NCBI GenBank assembly: GCA_014529385.2
Contig: CM043950.1
Location: forward strand, 77,429,435 to 77,493,434
DNA length: 64,000 nucleotides
From: Adiantum capillus-veneris
Lineage: Eukaryota > Streptophyta > Polypodiopsida > Polypodiales > Pteridaceae
Direction of reading: 5' to 3'
Shown piece after piece: positions 11,161 through 21,990 of the stretch. The notes below the pieces were generated by a model. It saw nothing but the letters and a program-made list of their open reading frames with translations, was not told where the DNA came from and searched no databases. How positions within the stretch are numbered: the first letter of the stretch is position 1; every line of letters starts with the position of its first letter. The position numbers were made by a program, and so were the translations under genes.

Positions 11161-12945
11161 AAAGTGGGAAAATCCCAATTCCTAGGTATGACAGCTTTCA
11201 GTATATCATGTACAAGGTGTTGACATTTTGTACTAGACTAAACATTTGAAAGAAACATTGGCCACGAAAAATTATGGTTTTGGGTGGTTTCAACATCAAG
11301 AGACTAGTACATTGATTCCATTTTCATCCTTTATACTCTATTGTCCTACCTACAAATTATCTTAACATGGAGACATTGGTTTGAAAGCCCACAACTTGTT
11401 CAAGCTAAGGTCAAATGGAGTACCTGAATTTTTAGTTCAAGGTCCACCACTTGTCCAAGCTAGCACCCATTGAGAAATAAACCCACTTGTCCATGACATC
11501 AAAGAAACACACACCTCTAATCTATAAATTCTTCACTTAAGGCACGAGCCATTTATCAAAAGTGTATCATATGTCAATTGCAGCATAGGAGGACTAGTTT
11601 CAAGGTGCATTTGTCTAGGATAGGCTATGGAGGAATGCGAAGTCCACTTCTTCTAAGATACAATTAGTGAAAGGGTAAGCAGACATGTTTACATAAAAAA
11701 ATCTCTAAGTACTTCTCCATTGCAACATAGAAGGTTTAATATGAAGTTCAAGAAACTAGGATAAAAACATATATAATGAAATAAATACTACCCACAAGAA
11801 AGTATTAAATATGTTATTTTATACCAAATTGAAGAAGTAAATGTCCAGAAGCATCCAATTATGCGTAGACCCTAATAAAGATATGCCTGCATACATTTAC
11901 ATCTTAATACATGCACTTAGACTCCATGGTTTTCCTCTCAGCATATTTTAGTTTCCAAATCTCTCTGACATGGAGGATGTAAAATAACCATTCTTGATTC
12001 AAACATTTTTCTCCACAAACAAGGTCTCTCACAGAAATCAAAGTCCATGATATCTTTTCTCCCAATGCAAACAATTAAACTGTATATTTTTCCTTTCAAA
12101 TACTTGTAGGTTCTAAAACTCTTATATATGAAGGACACAAAATAAATGTTTTAGGCAAACATGCATGCCAAGACCAATATATTTTTTGCATATCCATGAA
12201 TTCTCCATTCCATACTTGTAAGGTTTGTTTTGATATCAAACATAAGTTTCTCCTAGTTACATATGGATGCAACCTTGAGAGGGAATGATATAGAATTGCT
12301 AAAGAACAAAAATAATTTTTTTTAAAATATACCATGATGAAACACAACCATAATCTAGTAAAATGAGTCCCCAAAAATAAGGTGCAATCTAGAACTACAT
12401 TGAAATCTCCTTAGACTTGAATACACTCTAGTAATATAGTGAAGTCCCCATAGACTAGGGTACAGTTCATCGACACATTTTTGTTCTAAAGTAGGATGCT
12501 TTGTCATTACATTACTTTCTCCTTGTAATTGGATACACTCTAGTAATACACGGAAGTCCTTTTAGAGTAGAGTGCACTCCATTACAAGTCCCTTAGAGCA
12601 GAGCACGATCCATCACATAGGATTCTTCTTATAATAGCATACACTGGAGTAATACGTGGAAGTCCCCTTAGAGAAGAGTGCACTCCATGTATAAATAATT
12701 TTCTTTATAATAGGATACCCTATAGAATATATGCAAGTCCCCTTAGAGTAGGGTGCACTCCATGCAAGTGTTCATAAAATTGACACTTCTTTGTTTTAAA
12801 ATAACCTTTGAATTATACAGTAATACAAATACACATCACACTAAAAGGACATCGTGTAGCCACAAAAAGGATCATTGTCAACCTTCGTTAATGTTATCAC
12901 CTTGACACGTACACATGGAGGACATGATTTGTCTCAAGAACACTA
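11155..12945 (-). repeat. Repeat D: copy of the B-locus downstream region
   Basis: Read on the minus strand this matches the tail of the FCP1-like locus. 12945-11990 corresponds to 50665-51600, and 11990-11160 corresponds to 43975-43130 on the same strand, and to 51600-52154 plus 54386-54640 inverted. It holds no intact gene. Shared landmarks include TCAAGGTCCACCACTTGTCC at 11438. It is the uninterrupted version of the site where the small LTR element sits at 52155, so it serves as an empty-site reference. Confidence 0.82.
12395..12790. repeat. Degenerate ~65-85 bp tandem repeats
   Basis: About five degenerate units share AAGTCCCCTTAGAGTAGGGT and GCACTCCAT, with TCTAGTAATA-type spacers. The same array occurs inverted at 39755-40010 and 50835-51190, so it came with the duplicated locus rather than arising independently. 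Confidence 0.7.
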
Positions 12946-13843
12946 TGGTACTTGAACAATGCAACAGGCAGGGCTCATATATGATTTGGACGCTAGTATC
13001 ATACACTAACCACCCTCACAATTGACGCTTACCTGGAGGACCCTTGCTCATTCTAGTTAAACATGGTCATTGAGTTAACAATAGTTTTTTTGATGAAACT
13101 TTAAACCAAAATTAGGTGCTTCACAACTGCATGAGCACAAATTGCCGTGCAACAACTGCACTTTATTCTTGTATTTGTTTTTGTTTAGTGGCACTAGTTG
13201 ATCTATGCTATTTAAAGTCAATATTTTCTTTTCGTTCAGTTGTCTCACCTTTGTTTCGATTGTATACTAATCCCTTTTGTAGTTGCCATTGCAAGTTCCT
13301 GACCAATTATTAACCCCATGCTAAAACATTTTGGATCTATTGGTATACTTTGGTGTAAAACGTGAGTTGCAGCACTTGTACCTCATCCATATACCAACAA
13401 TGGTCGATATATTCAAAATCAGTTTACCCTTCGGGTATGTACATCAAATATGTCATTCCTCTTTTCATATTTCATTTCTCTGCATTGTGCTCTAACATCA
13501 ATACTCAGTCACTGCTACTAAGGTCATCACTTCTAATTATATTGAAAGGAATTTTTCTTGAGCTGATTTATCATTAAACTATGCCGCTGCTTATATGAGT
13601 TAAGGTGCTCTCGAATAGTGAACAAAAGTTTGTAAGTACTCTGCTACTCAACTATACTCCAATGTGGTGTTGTTGGGTTTCAAGCCCAAGTCGTCATAAC
13701 CCGTGGGAATTGGCTTTTGTAGCCATGCAGTTACAAGTGTACTTGCGATTCAGTTTTGCATGGCAATTGCATGGAAGGTCCAAATCTATATATGTATCTC
13801 AAGGCTTAATACTAATAGCAACGTTATTTTTTGTGTCGATCTG

Positions 13844-13844
<1 letters not shown>

Positions 13845-13934
<90 letters not shown>
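13845..13934. repeat. (TC)45 microsatellite
   Basis: An uninterrupted TC run of about 90 bases inside R1. The Ser-Leu frames across it are artefacts. Confidence 0.97.
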
Positions 13935-13941
<7 letters not shown>

Positions 13942-14436
13942 ATTCTTTGTAGCTGCATCCATCTCCAAGCTCGCCATGGCTCCTCTCAGACGTCACCCTC
14001 CATAGACCTCGTTCCAACATAAATTTTTCATGATACAACATGTACTGCTTATTTTAGTGGTATGGGACACTAGAATAGGTAGTATGTGGATGACGACAGG
14101 CATAAGCAATATTGTCTAATTTTATGAGTTTTGTTACTATTTGATACAGATTTCTAATCATTGTTTTTTACTAGTATTATTTGCAGATTTCTATCTTCGC
14201 AACTGAGGACAGTTGCTTTCCAACGGAGAGGTATGTTATGGAATTGATATTTTATTATTTGTTGCAGCTGACAGGTGAAAAAAGACTGGGACCGAGCTAG
14301 GCCTATGCAAATGAAACTATATACATTGTACATTTTATTATTCAAGTGCTCTTTTATGAGCTTTGGCCATTTAGGTCGACCTGCCGGCCAGTTTGTACTC
14401 AATTTGACCATTTAAGAAATCTATAAATGAAATACG

Positions 14437-14463
14437 TGCAAGAGGGAAATGGTCACTCTTGCA
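14437..14463 (+). other. Conserved hairpin of R1
   Basis: TGCAAGAG and CTCTTGCA form a perfect 8-bp stem around an 11-base loop. The same structure recurs in R2-R5, with a 9-bp stem in those copies. Confidence 0.75.
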
Positions 14464-14659
14464 TGGGGGGAGATTGCAGCCAGTGTCTGTGTTCTTCTTC
14501 TCACCTCTCCTCTCTTCTCTCTCGCCGTGCCGGCGTAGCACTCATGACAGACATTGAGAAAGCTCTTCGGCAAACATTCATGACGCTTTCTCATATAAAC
14601 ACCTACTGTTGGGCAGCCACGAAAATCGACAATGAGGTTGACAATTTTTAGAATAATGC

Positions 14660-15925
14660 TTTTAGGGTTTTAATTTTTGTCTTTCATTTTACCTCATTTT
14701 GAGTACACAGATCTTAGATTCACACTGCTTACATCAATTTTGACTCATAATATAATTTTGGCCTTTAAAGGCGTTTAAAGTAGCATTCTATTTCATTTCA
14801 TTTCTCGCTCTTTCCCCCTTCTCTGCTGCATCATCATCTGACATCTCCACAACATAGCCCCCCTCCCCCCCCCTCCCCTCAGAATCACACTGACGATATT
14901 ATGCCCCATCGACGATTACAATGTGACTAGATGATAATGAATGCACAAATTCGACTAGAAGCATACTGAGGGATATTGACGAATGGTACAAATTTGCGAT
15001 GGGTAACAACACTAATTCAGGCAGAAAGTATTTGGAACACAACTACGAAATGATATGTTGGAGACGACCACAATCAAGCTTCATAAAGTGATCATAAGAC
15101 CTAGGTTTATATAGCTCTTACACTTCAATGGATTCCATCACATTATTTGCAAAAATTTAATTTTACTTCTAATCTCTAGATATTTATGGCAAGACTTGCA
15201 TGATTTTGGGTACATAGCACAGTATTTAACCTTTGTGATTCCTAGCAATGCTATTCGCATTTTATTTTAAGTTGGTTAATATTAACACACGTTAGTTAAT
15301 GCTCATACTACTACTGTCAGCTTGCTCGGTGACCCCTTTTCGCAACTTCATCTAATTGTGACATGGCTATATCTCATGCTCTTTTGCGATTCCTTCTGTC
15401 GACCACGGTTGTCAAATGTCTTGCATTCCTCATTCGGGACTTAAAATTTCTAGGACTTACAAAATTGTGAAGATTTTATGGGTTTCTCTCCTCTTCGAAT
15501 GGCTCATCATTTAATGAACAATAGCACTGCTCAACCCCCATACCTTTATTCCGTTTACCGTAATTTACAGGAAATTAAAATTATTTGTCTTGCTTGACTT
15601 CAATCAAATGATTTTTTTTCACAATCTTCACTTGTTTTTGTTACATTTCTCTAACTCATTTAAGGATTCACAAAAACCGATGCAGACCATAATGCGCGGA
15701 CGTCAGATAAGTAATCTTTTAACTTTATTTTTCAAAGTCATTCTTACGGCTTTCGTACTCATCTTCTCACTATATTTTATCGAGTTTTATGATACCCTCT
15801 ACTCTAATATCGATCCAATATCTATCCTCACCTAAATCTTACTACCTCCTGCTTGATTATACTAACTCTTTCATACAAGATTGTGCCACGCTCCTAGTTA
15901 TGTTTATTGATACCATTCCAAGAGA
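14660..15925. other. No gene seen
   Basis: Between R1 and R2 there is AT-rich sequence with a short C-rich run at 14860-14880. An 81-codon frame at 15590-15835 is hydrophobic and motif-free; I do not support it as a gene. Confidence 0.6.
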
Positions 15926-16249
15926 CAACACAACTCTCTCGACACGCATAACCAAGTAGCCACTCTGGATCCTGCTGATATGTACCTCGAATACGTCACT
16001 CCTCTTTTCTCCGCATTGTATTTGTCTCTGCATTGTATTTAAGATGAATACTCAAACACTCCGAAGATTATGCCCTCTAATTGAATTGTTGAGATGCTTT
16101 GTCAATAATCTATGCAGCTACTTATATGAGCTACAATACTCTGGGATAGTGCACAACAATTTGTAAGTGCTTTGATATACTGCACTGTGATGTCAACAAC
16201 ATAGTAAATATTTTTTCCTTTATGTCTTGCCTAGTCCATTGGTCATGCA

Positions 16250-16440
16250 CACACAGATTCGCCGATATCAGCAGTGTGTAGATACTCATCTTGGTGCAGA
16301 TCCGTCGATTTAGGCAGCACAATAATAAACTTCAGATCTATAATTTTTAAACAATGCGCAATGCAGATCCGCCGATTTAGGCAGCATTAGTGCAGATTCG
16401 CCGATTTAGGCAGCACATTTTATTGGTGTAGACTAGCCGG
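16250..16440 (+). repeat. Direct repeats of a CGCCGATTTAGGCAG motif in R2
   Basis: At least four degenerate units share CAGATTCGCCGATTTAGGCA, ending in CAGCA. They are irregularly spaced (about 25-80 bases), which is unlike a CRISPR or a simple satellite. The same motif, inverted, recurs in R3 and R4. Confidence 0.8.
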
Positions 16441-16840
16441 ATGAGGCAACACCAATCACAAAATCATGCTGCAGTGGCTGGCCACCACTGCAACTGGTAT
16501 GATTTTGTTACCGGGGTACATAATAAAAGTGATTTGGATTTGCACTTATATTGTGGAAATTGGAATTCGATTGAGATTTGGTATCTGATGATTATTACAG
16601 CAGTATTTATGTGATGGGACTTGACATTATGAGATTAATGCTGAGTGTGACCAATGATATCCTATTCATCAGGGTATGACATATACTGCTTATGCTAGTG
16701 GTATGGGACACTAGAATAGGTAGTATGTGGATGACAACAGGCATAAGCTAATGTTGTTTAGTTTCATAAAATTTTCTTTTATTATGTGATGTTTTTGACA
16801 CAACATACTAATCACTGTTTTTGACAACTATTGTTTGCAG

Positions 16841-16884
16841 ATTTTTATCTTCGCAACTGAGGACAGTTGCTTTCCAACGGAGAG
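16841..16884 (+). other. Exon-like 44-base block of R2
   Basis: It is bounded by TTGTTTGCAG on the left and GTATGTTAT on the right, the form of an internal exon. The same block is at 14187-14230 (R1), 17808-17851 (R3, minus) and 19820-19862 (R4, minus, one base shorter). The one-base difference argues against conserved coding. Confidence 0.5.
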
Positions 16885-17084
16885 GTATGTTATAGAATTG
16901 ATATTTTATTATTTATTGCAATTGACAGATGAAAAAGACTAGACCCAGCTTGGCCTATGCGAATGGATATGTATATCATGTACATTTTATTATTCAAGTG
17001 CTCTTTTATGAGCTTTGGTCATTTATGACCGGCCGGCCAGTTTGTAACCAATTTGACCATTCAAGAAATCTATATAACAAATAT

Positions 17085-17113
17085 GTGCAAGAGGGAAATG
17101 GTGACTCTTGCAC
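17085..17113 (+). other. Conserved hairpin of R2
   Basis: GTGCAAGAG / CTCTTGCAC form a 9-bp perfect stem with an 11-base loop, followed by a run of six G. Confidence 0.78.
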
Positions 17114-17572
17114 GGGGGGAGATTGCACCCAGTGTCTGTGTACTTCTTCTCTCCTCTCCTCTCTTCTCTCTCGCCGTGCCGGCATAGCACTCCGCTCTAG
17201 GAGGTGCGCCTGCACGTGCTCTCTCCCACTCTCATTCTCTCTTTTTTCATGTGCAACGTTGGTTACGTACTCGTGGATGTGCCAGGTATACCGATTTGTG
17301 TTTTTCATGGATTGCAATGACGGGAGCGTGGCTGCCCTGCAAAGTACTCATAATAGCACAATACATACCATAAAAACGATAGATCAATATACCTGAATCG
17401 TCGCATACGCACATGATCGATCTCAACACGAACATAGAGAGATAGAAAATAGAATAGAGCGAGGGAGAACGTGCAAGCGCACCTCTAAGAGCAGAGTGCT
17501 ACGCTGGCACGGCGAGAGAGAAGAGAGGAGAAGGGAGAAGAAAGACACAAACACTGGGTGCAATCTCCCCCC

Positions 17573-17601
17573 GTGCAAGAGTCACCATTTCCCTCTTGCA
17601 C
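17573..17601 (-). other. Conserved hairpin of R3
   Basis: A 9-bp perfect stem GTGCAAGAG / CTCTTGCAC with an 11-base loop, as in the sister copies. Confidence 0.78.
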
Positions 17602-18223
17602 TTATTTAATTTATAGATTCTTGAATGGTCAGAGTGAGTACAAACTAGCGGGCCGGTCATAAATGGCCAAAGCTCATAAAGAGCACTTGAATAATAAAAT
17701 GTACAATATATATATATATATGTTTCCATTCGCATAGGCCTAGCTCGGTCTAGTCTTTTCCACCTGCCAGCTGCAATAAATCATAAAATATCATTTCTAT
17801 AACATACCTCTCTGTTGGAAAGCAACTGTCCTCAGTTGCGAAGATAAAAATCTGCAAACAATACTTGTCAAAAACAATCATTAGAAATCTGTATCAAATA
17901 ATAACAGAATTCATAAAATTAGAGAATATTGAATATGCCTGACGTCATCCACATACTATCTATTCTAGTGTCCCATACCACTAGAATAAGCAGTATATGT
18001 CATACCCTGATGAATCAGGATATCATTGGTCACACTCATCATCAATCTCATAATGTCAAGTCTCATCACATAAACACTGCTAAATAATCACGAGATACCA
18101 AATTCCAATCCAATTCCAATTCCACAATATAAGTCCAATTCCAAATCACTTTCATTATGTACCCAGGTAACAAAATCATACCAGTTGCAGTGGTGGCCAG
18201 CCACTACAGCATGATTTTGTGAT

Positions 18224-18450
18224 CGGTGTTGCCTCAACCGGCGAATCTACACCAATAAGATGTGCTGCCTAGATCGGCGAATCTGCACTAATGCTTCCTA
18301 TATCGGTGGATCTGCATTTACCATTGTGAATAGATCTGTAATTTGTCAATGTGGCGCCTCAATCGGCGGATATGCACAGGTAATTAGTGTTGCCTAAATC
18401 GGCAAATCTACACCAAGATGAGCATTTACACACTACCTAAATTGGCGGAT
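18224..18450 (-). repeat. Direct repeats of the TCGGCG motif in R3
   Basis: About six degenerate units of the GCCTAAATCGGCGAATCTGC type. They carry more substitutions than the R4 units. Confidence 0.78.
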
Positions 18451-19095
18451 CTGTGTGTATGTGACCAATGGACTAGACGGGGCATAAAAACATAAAAAAT
18501 GTACTACCTGTTTCACACCACATTGGAGTAAGTTTGAGTAACAAAATACTGACAAATTGGTATTTATCGGAAAGCACCTCGGCACATGTGAGTAGCTTCA
18601 TATCTCAATATGAAATGATCGCTATAGCAATTTCAAGTATTGGCACAATGTTAGAGAATGCAGGTAATTAAACGAGCCATGCCTTCTTTCAGAAAATAAA
18701 TGGTAATCAAGCTGATAGTAAAGCCAAATGTGGTGAATTTATATAACGGTGTTGTTCTCTGTGGAATAGTATATGCGTAGGACTTTGAAAATCATAGAAT
18801 TTTGAGAGATTCCTATTAGTGTATAATTGCTTGTGTTTATGAGAAACTTTTTCAAAACCACAAATTGAAAATGCGGAGAGAACTCACCTGTGTGCTTTTC
18901 GTAAATCATTGGACTCTAGATGATGTACTGCATCTGAAAATATGTACTAGTTTGTGCGTGGGGAGAAAGGTACAAGTAGGAGACAACTGTAACTAGAAAA
19001 CTGACACCAAAGTATAGTTAACAAATTCAAAATGTGTTAATTTGGTGTGAATAATTGGCCATAAAATAAAAGCATATTCCGCCTTATTAGTTTAT

Positions 19096-19315
19096 AGACT
19101 GGAGAGGGAGAGGATGAAAATTGAGTAGGAAGAAAAACTCTGTAGTTTTAATGTTAATAGATTAGATCCACTAGAGTCACAAACATACATAAAATATAAG
19201 AACTTGGGCTATAGAGGTGAACTTAGGCTATAGAGGTGTTGTTATTGCAAAAAACACCTCTGTTTGGAGTACTGTCCTCTCTTTTGATCTTTATGTGAGG
19301 GTTTCACCAAATACT
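19096..19315. other. Spacer between R3 and R4
   Basis: Short AT-rich sequence with no gene. A small local duplication is visible (TTGGGCTATAGAGGTG / TTAGGCTATAGAGGTG near 19204 and 19221). Confidence 0.5.
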
Positions 19316-19589
19316 ATCCTCTCTCGTTGGTCCCACCTACTATAGACAGAAACGTCGCGAGCCCTGCAATATAGCAAAAACCATATACTATAAGCCATGA
19401 AACGAACAAATCTGCATACCTCGAATCACACGGCGCATAATCCAAGCTGTACACGAACAGGGAGAGACAAAGAGAAAGACAGTGCACTTGCAGGCGCACC
19501 TCCTAGAGCGGAGTGCTACGCCGGCACGGCGAGAGAGAAGAGAGAAGAGATGAGAAGAGCAACGCAAACACTGGGTGCAATCTCCCCCC

Positions 19590-19618
19590 GTGCAAGAGTG
19601 ACCATTTCCCTCTTGCAC
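19590..19618 (-). other. Conserved hairpin of R4
   Basis: A 9-bp perfect stem GTGCAAGAG / CTCTTGCAC, loop of 11 bases. Confidence 0.78.
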
Positions 19619-20224
19619 GTATTTCATTTATAGGTTTCTTCAATGGTCAATGTGAGTACAAACTGGCCGGCCGGTCATAAATGGCCAAAGCTCATAAAAG
19701 AGCACTTGAATAATAAAATGTACCATGTATATACTTTCATTCGCATAGGCCTAGCTCGGTCCCAATATTTTCCACCTGTCAACTGCAATAAATAATAAAA
19801 TATCAATTCCATAACATACCTCTCCGTTGGAAAGCAACTGTCCTCAGTTGCGAAGATAAAATCTGCAAACAATACTTGTCAAAAATATCACATAATAAAA
19901 GGAGAATTTATGAAACTAAACAACATTAGCCTATGCCTGTCGTCATCCACATACTACCTATTCTAGTGTCCCATACCACTAGAATAAGCAGTATATGTCA
20001 TACCCTGATGAATCAGGATATCATTGGTCACACTCATCATTAATCTCATAATGTTAAGTCTCATCACATAAACACTGCCATAATAATCATCAGATACCAA
20101 ATCCCAATCCAATTCCAATTCCACAATATAAGTCCAAATCCAAATCACTTTCATTATGTACACGGGTAACAAAATCATACCAGTTGCAATGGTGGCCAGT
20201 CACTGCAGCATGATTGTGTGATCG

Positions 20225-20420
20225 GTGTCGCCTAAATCAGCGAATCTACACCCGACGTGCTGCCTAAATCGGCGAATCTGCACTAATGCTGCCTAAATCG
20301 GCGGATCTGCATTTGATATAAGTTCAAAAAGCGTGAATCTGTAGTTTGTTGTTGTGCTGCCTAAATCGGCGAATCTGCACTACATGAGCATTGATACACT
20401 GCCTAAATCGGCGGATCGGT
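20225..20420 (-). repeat. Direct repeats of the TCGGCG motif in R4
   Basis: Five units of GCCTAAATCGGCGAATCTGC type, more regular than in R3. Most are flanked by GTGCT and GCAC, which gives each unit weakly symmetric ends. Confidence 0.8.
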
Positions 20421-21030
20421 GTGCTTGTGACCAATGGACTAGAGAAGGCATAAAGGAGAAAAAAAAAAAATAGTTACTATGTTGACATCGCATTGCAATA
20501 TATCAAGGCACTTACAAATTGTTGTGCATTATCCCAAAACACTGTGGCTCACATGAGTAGTTGCAGGGTTTATTGACAAATCATCTTTACAAAAAGTACT
20601 TGTACGTAGTACAATTAGAAGCCATGATCGGAGCATTTGATGGAGTATTCGGTGAGCAGATAATGTAGAGAAATGAAATTTAAAAATAGGAGTGTTGTAT
20701 TTGAGATTCAATTTTATAAGTATTAGTGATGACATGAGAAATGTTGGATTGCCTAATCTATAAAAGATTGTTGGTAAAGCAATTATGAAAAGGGGAGTGA
20801 GGTTAATGTACATACCTTGAGGGTACACAATATCAAAATTATATGAGCCAGTGTGTTTGTGGAGAGAGATATGATCGTAACTTACATCTGAGGCGTATCA
20901 AACAGATTTGTAGAAGCTAAGGAGAACTGCGACTATCAAACTTGCACCATAGTATAATTAAAAATTCCAAAATATGTTAATTTTGTGTTAGTAATTTGAA
21001 ATAAAATAAAAGACTATGTGGTCTGTTGAG

Positions 21031-21720
21031 AATTTTGATTCAAGATTAATGTGAGATCACATATTTAGAACATACAGTGTTAGCACTTTGATTCAACCAT
21101 CGAAAAATAAATTAACTGAAGCTGGAACACAAATTAAAAGTTAGCCATAGTCCTGCGAAAATGGAAATGTGAGAAAATGTTACAGTCCTAACGAAATAGC
21201 ACAGATAGACAAAAACCATGAAAAAATGTAAATCACGAGATCTAATTGGATTTTATAGTGCAATGTGGGAGACAAAATTACATTGAGGACAGACAAACGT
21301 CTACGATGATTAATCGTGACTGATTGGACAAACAACCAAAAAGTAATTTGATCTTGAGCTGCCTTTGCCTAGAAGGCTTTATTATGAAAAAATATGTGTT
21401 AAGTAGAGCTAGAACTGGGGATGAGAATATAGATTTTTGGTTCTCTTTGGCGGTCGGAGAAGAGATGATGATTTAATGTTGCACAAGGGACGTTGTGATG
21501 AAAATTGCAGTTTTATGTCGGGACTAGTGTAGGCATAGACTAGAAAATCTAGAAAAAATGACAAGTAATGAATCAATAAAGAAATTAGAGGGGTTTTTTA
21601 TCACCGTAGATATGGTGAACTTCTGCTTCCCAGTTGTAACCTGCAGCAATTGGGGTCATTTCTTTCCAGTCAGAACGGTTGTGTTGTGGTTCTTGAGACT
21701 GCCATGGGCCATATTCAAGG
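21031..21720. other. No firm gene; one unassigned minus-strand frame
   Basis: Mostly AT-rich. On the minus strand, about 21715-21585, an open stretch reads YGPWQSQEPQHNRSDWKEMT and continues to a stop at 21585. It lies at the truncated edge of R5 and looks more protein-like than its surroundings, but I recognise no family. Confidence 0.35.
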
Positions 21721-21990
21721 CGAGAGAGAAGAGAGAAGAGATGAGAAGAGCAACGCAAACACTGGGTGCAATCTCCCCCCGTGCAAGAGTGACCATTTCC
21801 CTCTTGCACGTATTTAATTTATAGATTCTTGAATGGTCAAAGTGAGTACAAACTAGCCGGCCGGTCATAAATGGCCAAAGCTCATAAAGAGCACTTGAAT
21901 AATAAAATGTACATAAAATATGATATCCTTTCGTAATAGCTTAGATCGGTCAAGCCTTTTCCACTTGTCACAACTGTAATAAATAATAAG
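21721..21990 (-). repeat. Repeat family R, short copy R5
   Basis: A fragment of the inner part of R: CGAGAGAGAAGAGAGAAGAG, the hairpin (21781-21809), CCGGCCGG, and the CTCATAAAGAGCACTTGAAT block. It is cut before the exon-like block. Confidence 0.78.
21781..21809 (-). other. Conserved hairpin of R5
   Basis: A 9-bp perfect stem GTGCAAGAG / CTCTTGCAC with an 11-base loop, kept although most of the repeat is gone. Confidence 0.78.

Larger units (their letters stand above)
13085..14560 (+). repeat. Repeat family R, copy R1
   Basis: R1 shares long stretches with R2-R4: TATGTACATCAAATATGTCA near 13437, the 44-base exon-like block at 14187-14230 between TTTGCAG and GTATGTTAT, the TATTCAAGTGCTCTTTTATG block at 14340, and the conserved hairpin at 14437-14463. 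It lacks the TCGGCG-type direct repeats of the other copies and instead carries the (TC)45 run. Frames across it are not conserved, so I regard it as non-coding. Confidence 0.75.
15926..17335 (+). repeat. Repeat family R, copy R2
   Basis: R2 is a fuller copy. From left to right it has the outer block (GATATGTACCTCGAATACGT at about 15978), GTGCACAACAATTTGTAAGT near 16148, direct repeats of CAGATTCGCCGATTTAGGCA type at 16250-16440, the 44-base exon-like block (16841-16884), the hairpin (17085-17113) and a GC-rich block with GCCGTGCCGGC near 17173. At about 17335 it abuts R3, which runs the other way, so R2 and R3 form a large inverted repeat. Confidence 0.78.
17336..19095 (-). repeat. Repeat family R, copy R3 (inverted)
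   Basis: The mirror image of R2: hairpin (17573-17601), exon-like block (17808-17851), the pair of blocks around CTAGTGTCCCATACCACTAG (17967), TCGGCG-type direct repeats (18224-18450) and an outer part reaching about 19095. It is close enough to R2 that the two arms (~1.3 kb) could pair. A short (TA)n lies at 17706-17721. No credible coding frame. Confidence 0.77.
19316..21030 (-). repeat. Repeat family R, copy R4 (inverted)
   Basis: A full-length copy: GC-rich inner block (19505-19560), hairpin (19590-19618), exon-like block (19820-19862), direct repeats (20225-20420) and an outer part containing GTACATACCTTGAGGGTACA at 20809 that matches the left arms of R1 and R2. It is the best template for comparing the family. 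No coding frame is conserved with the other copies. Confidence 0.77.

Noticed and set aside
16250-16440. CRISPR-like repeats in R2
   Set aside because: Spacing is irregular, repeats are degenerate, there are no cas genes, and the context is eukaryotic.
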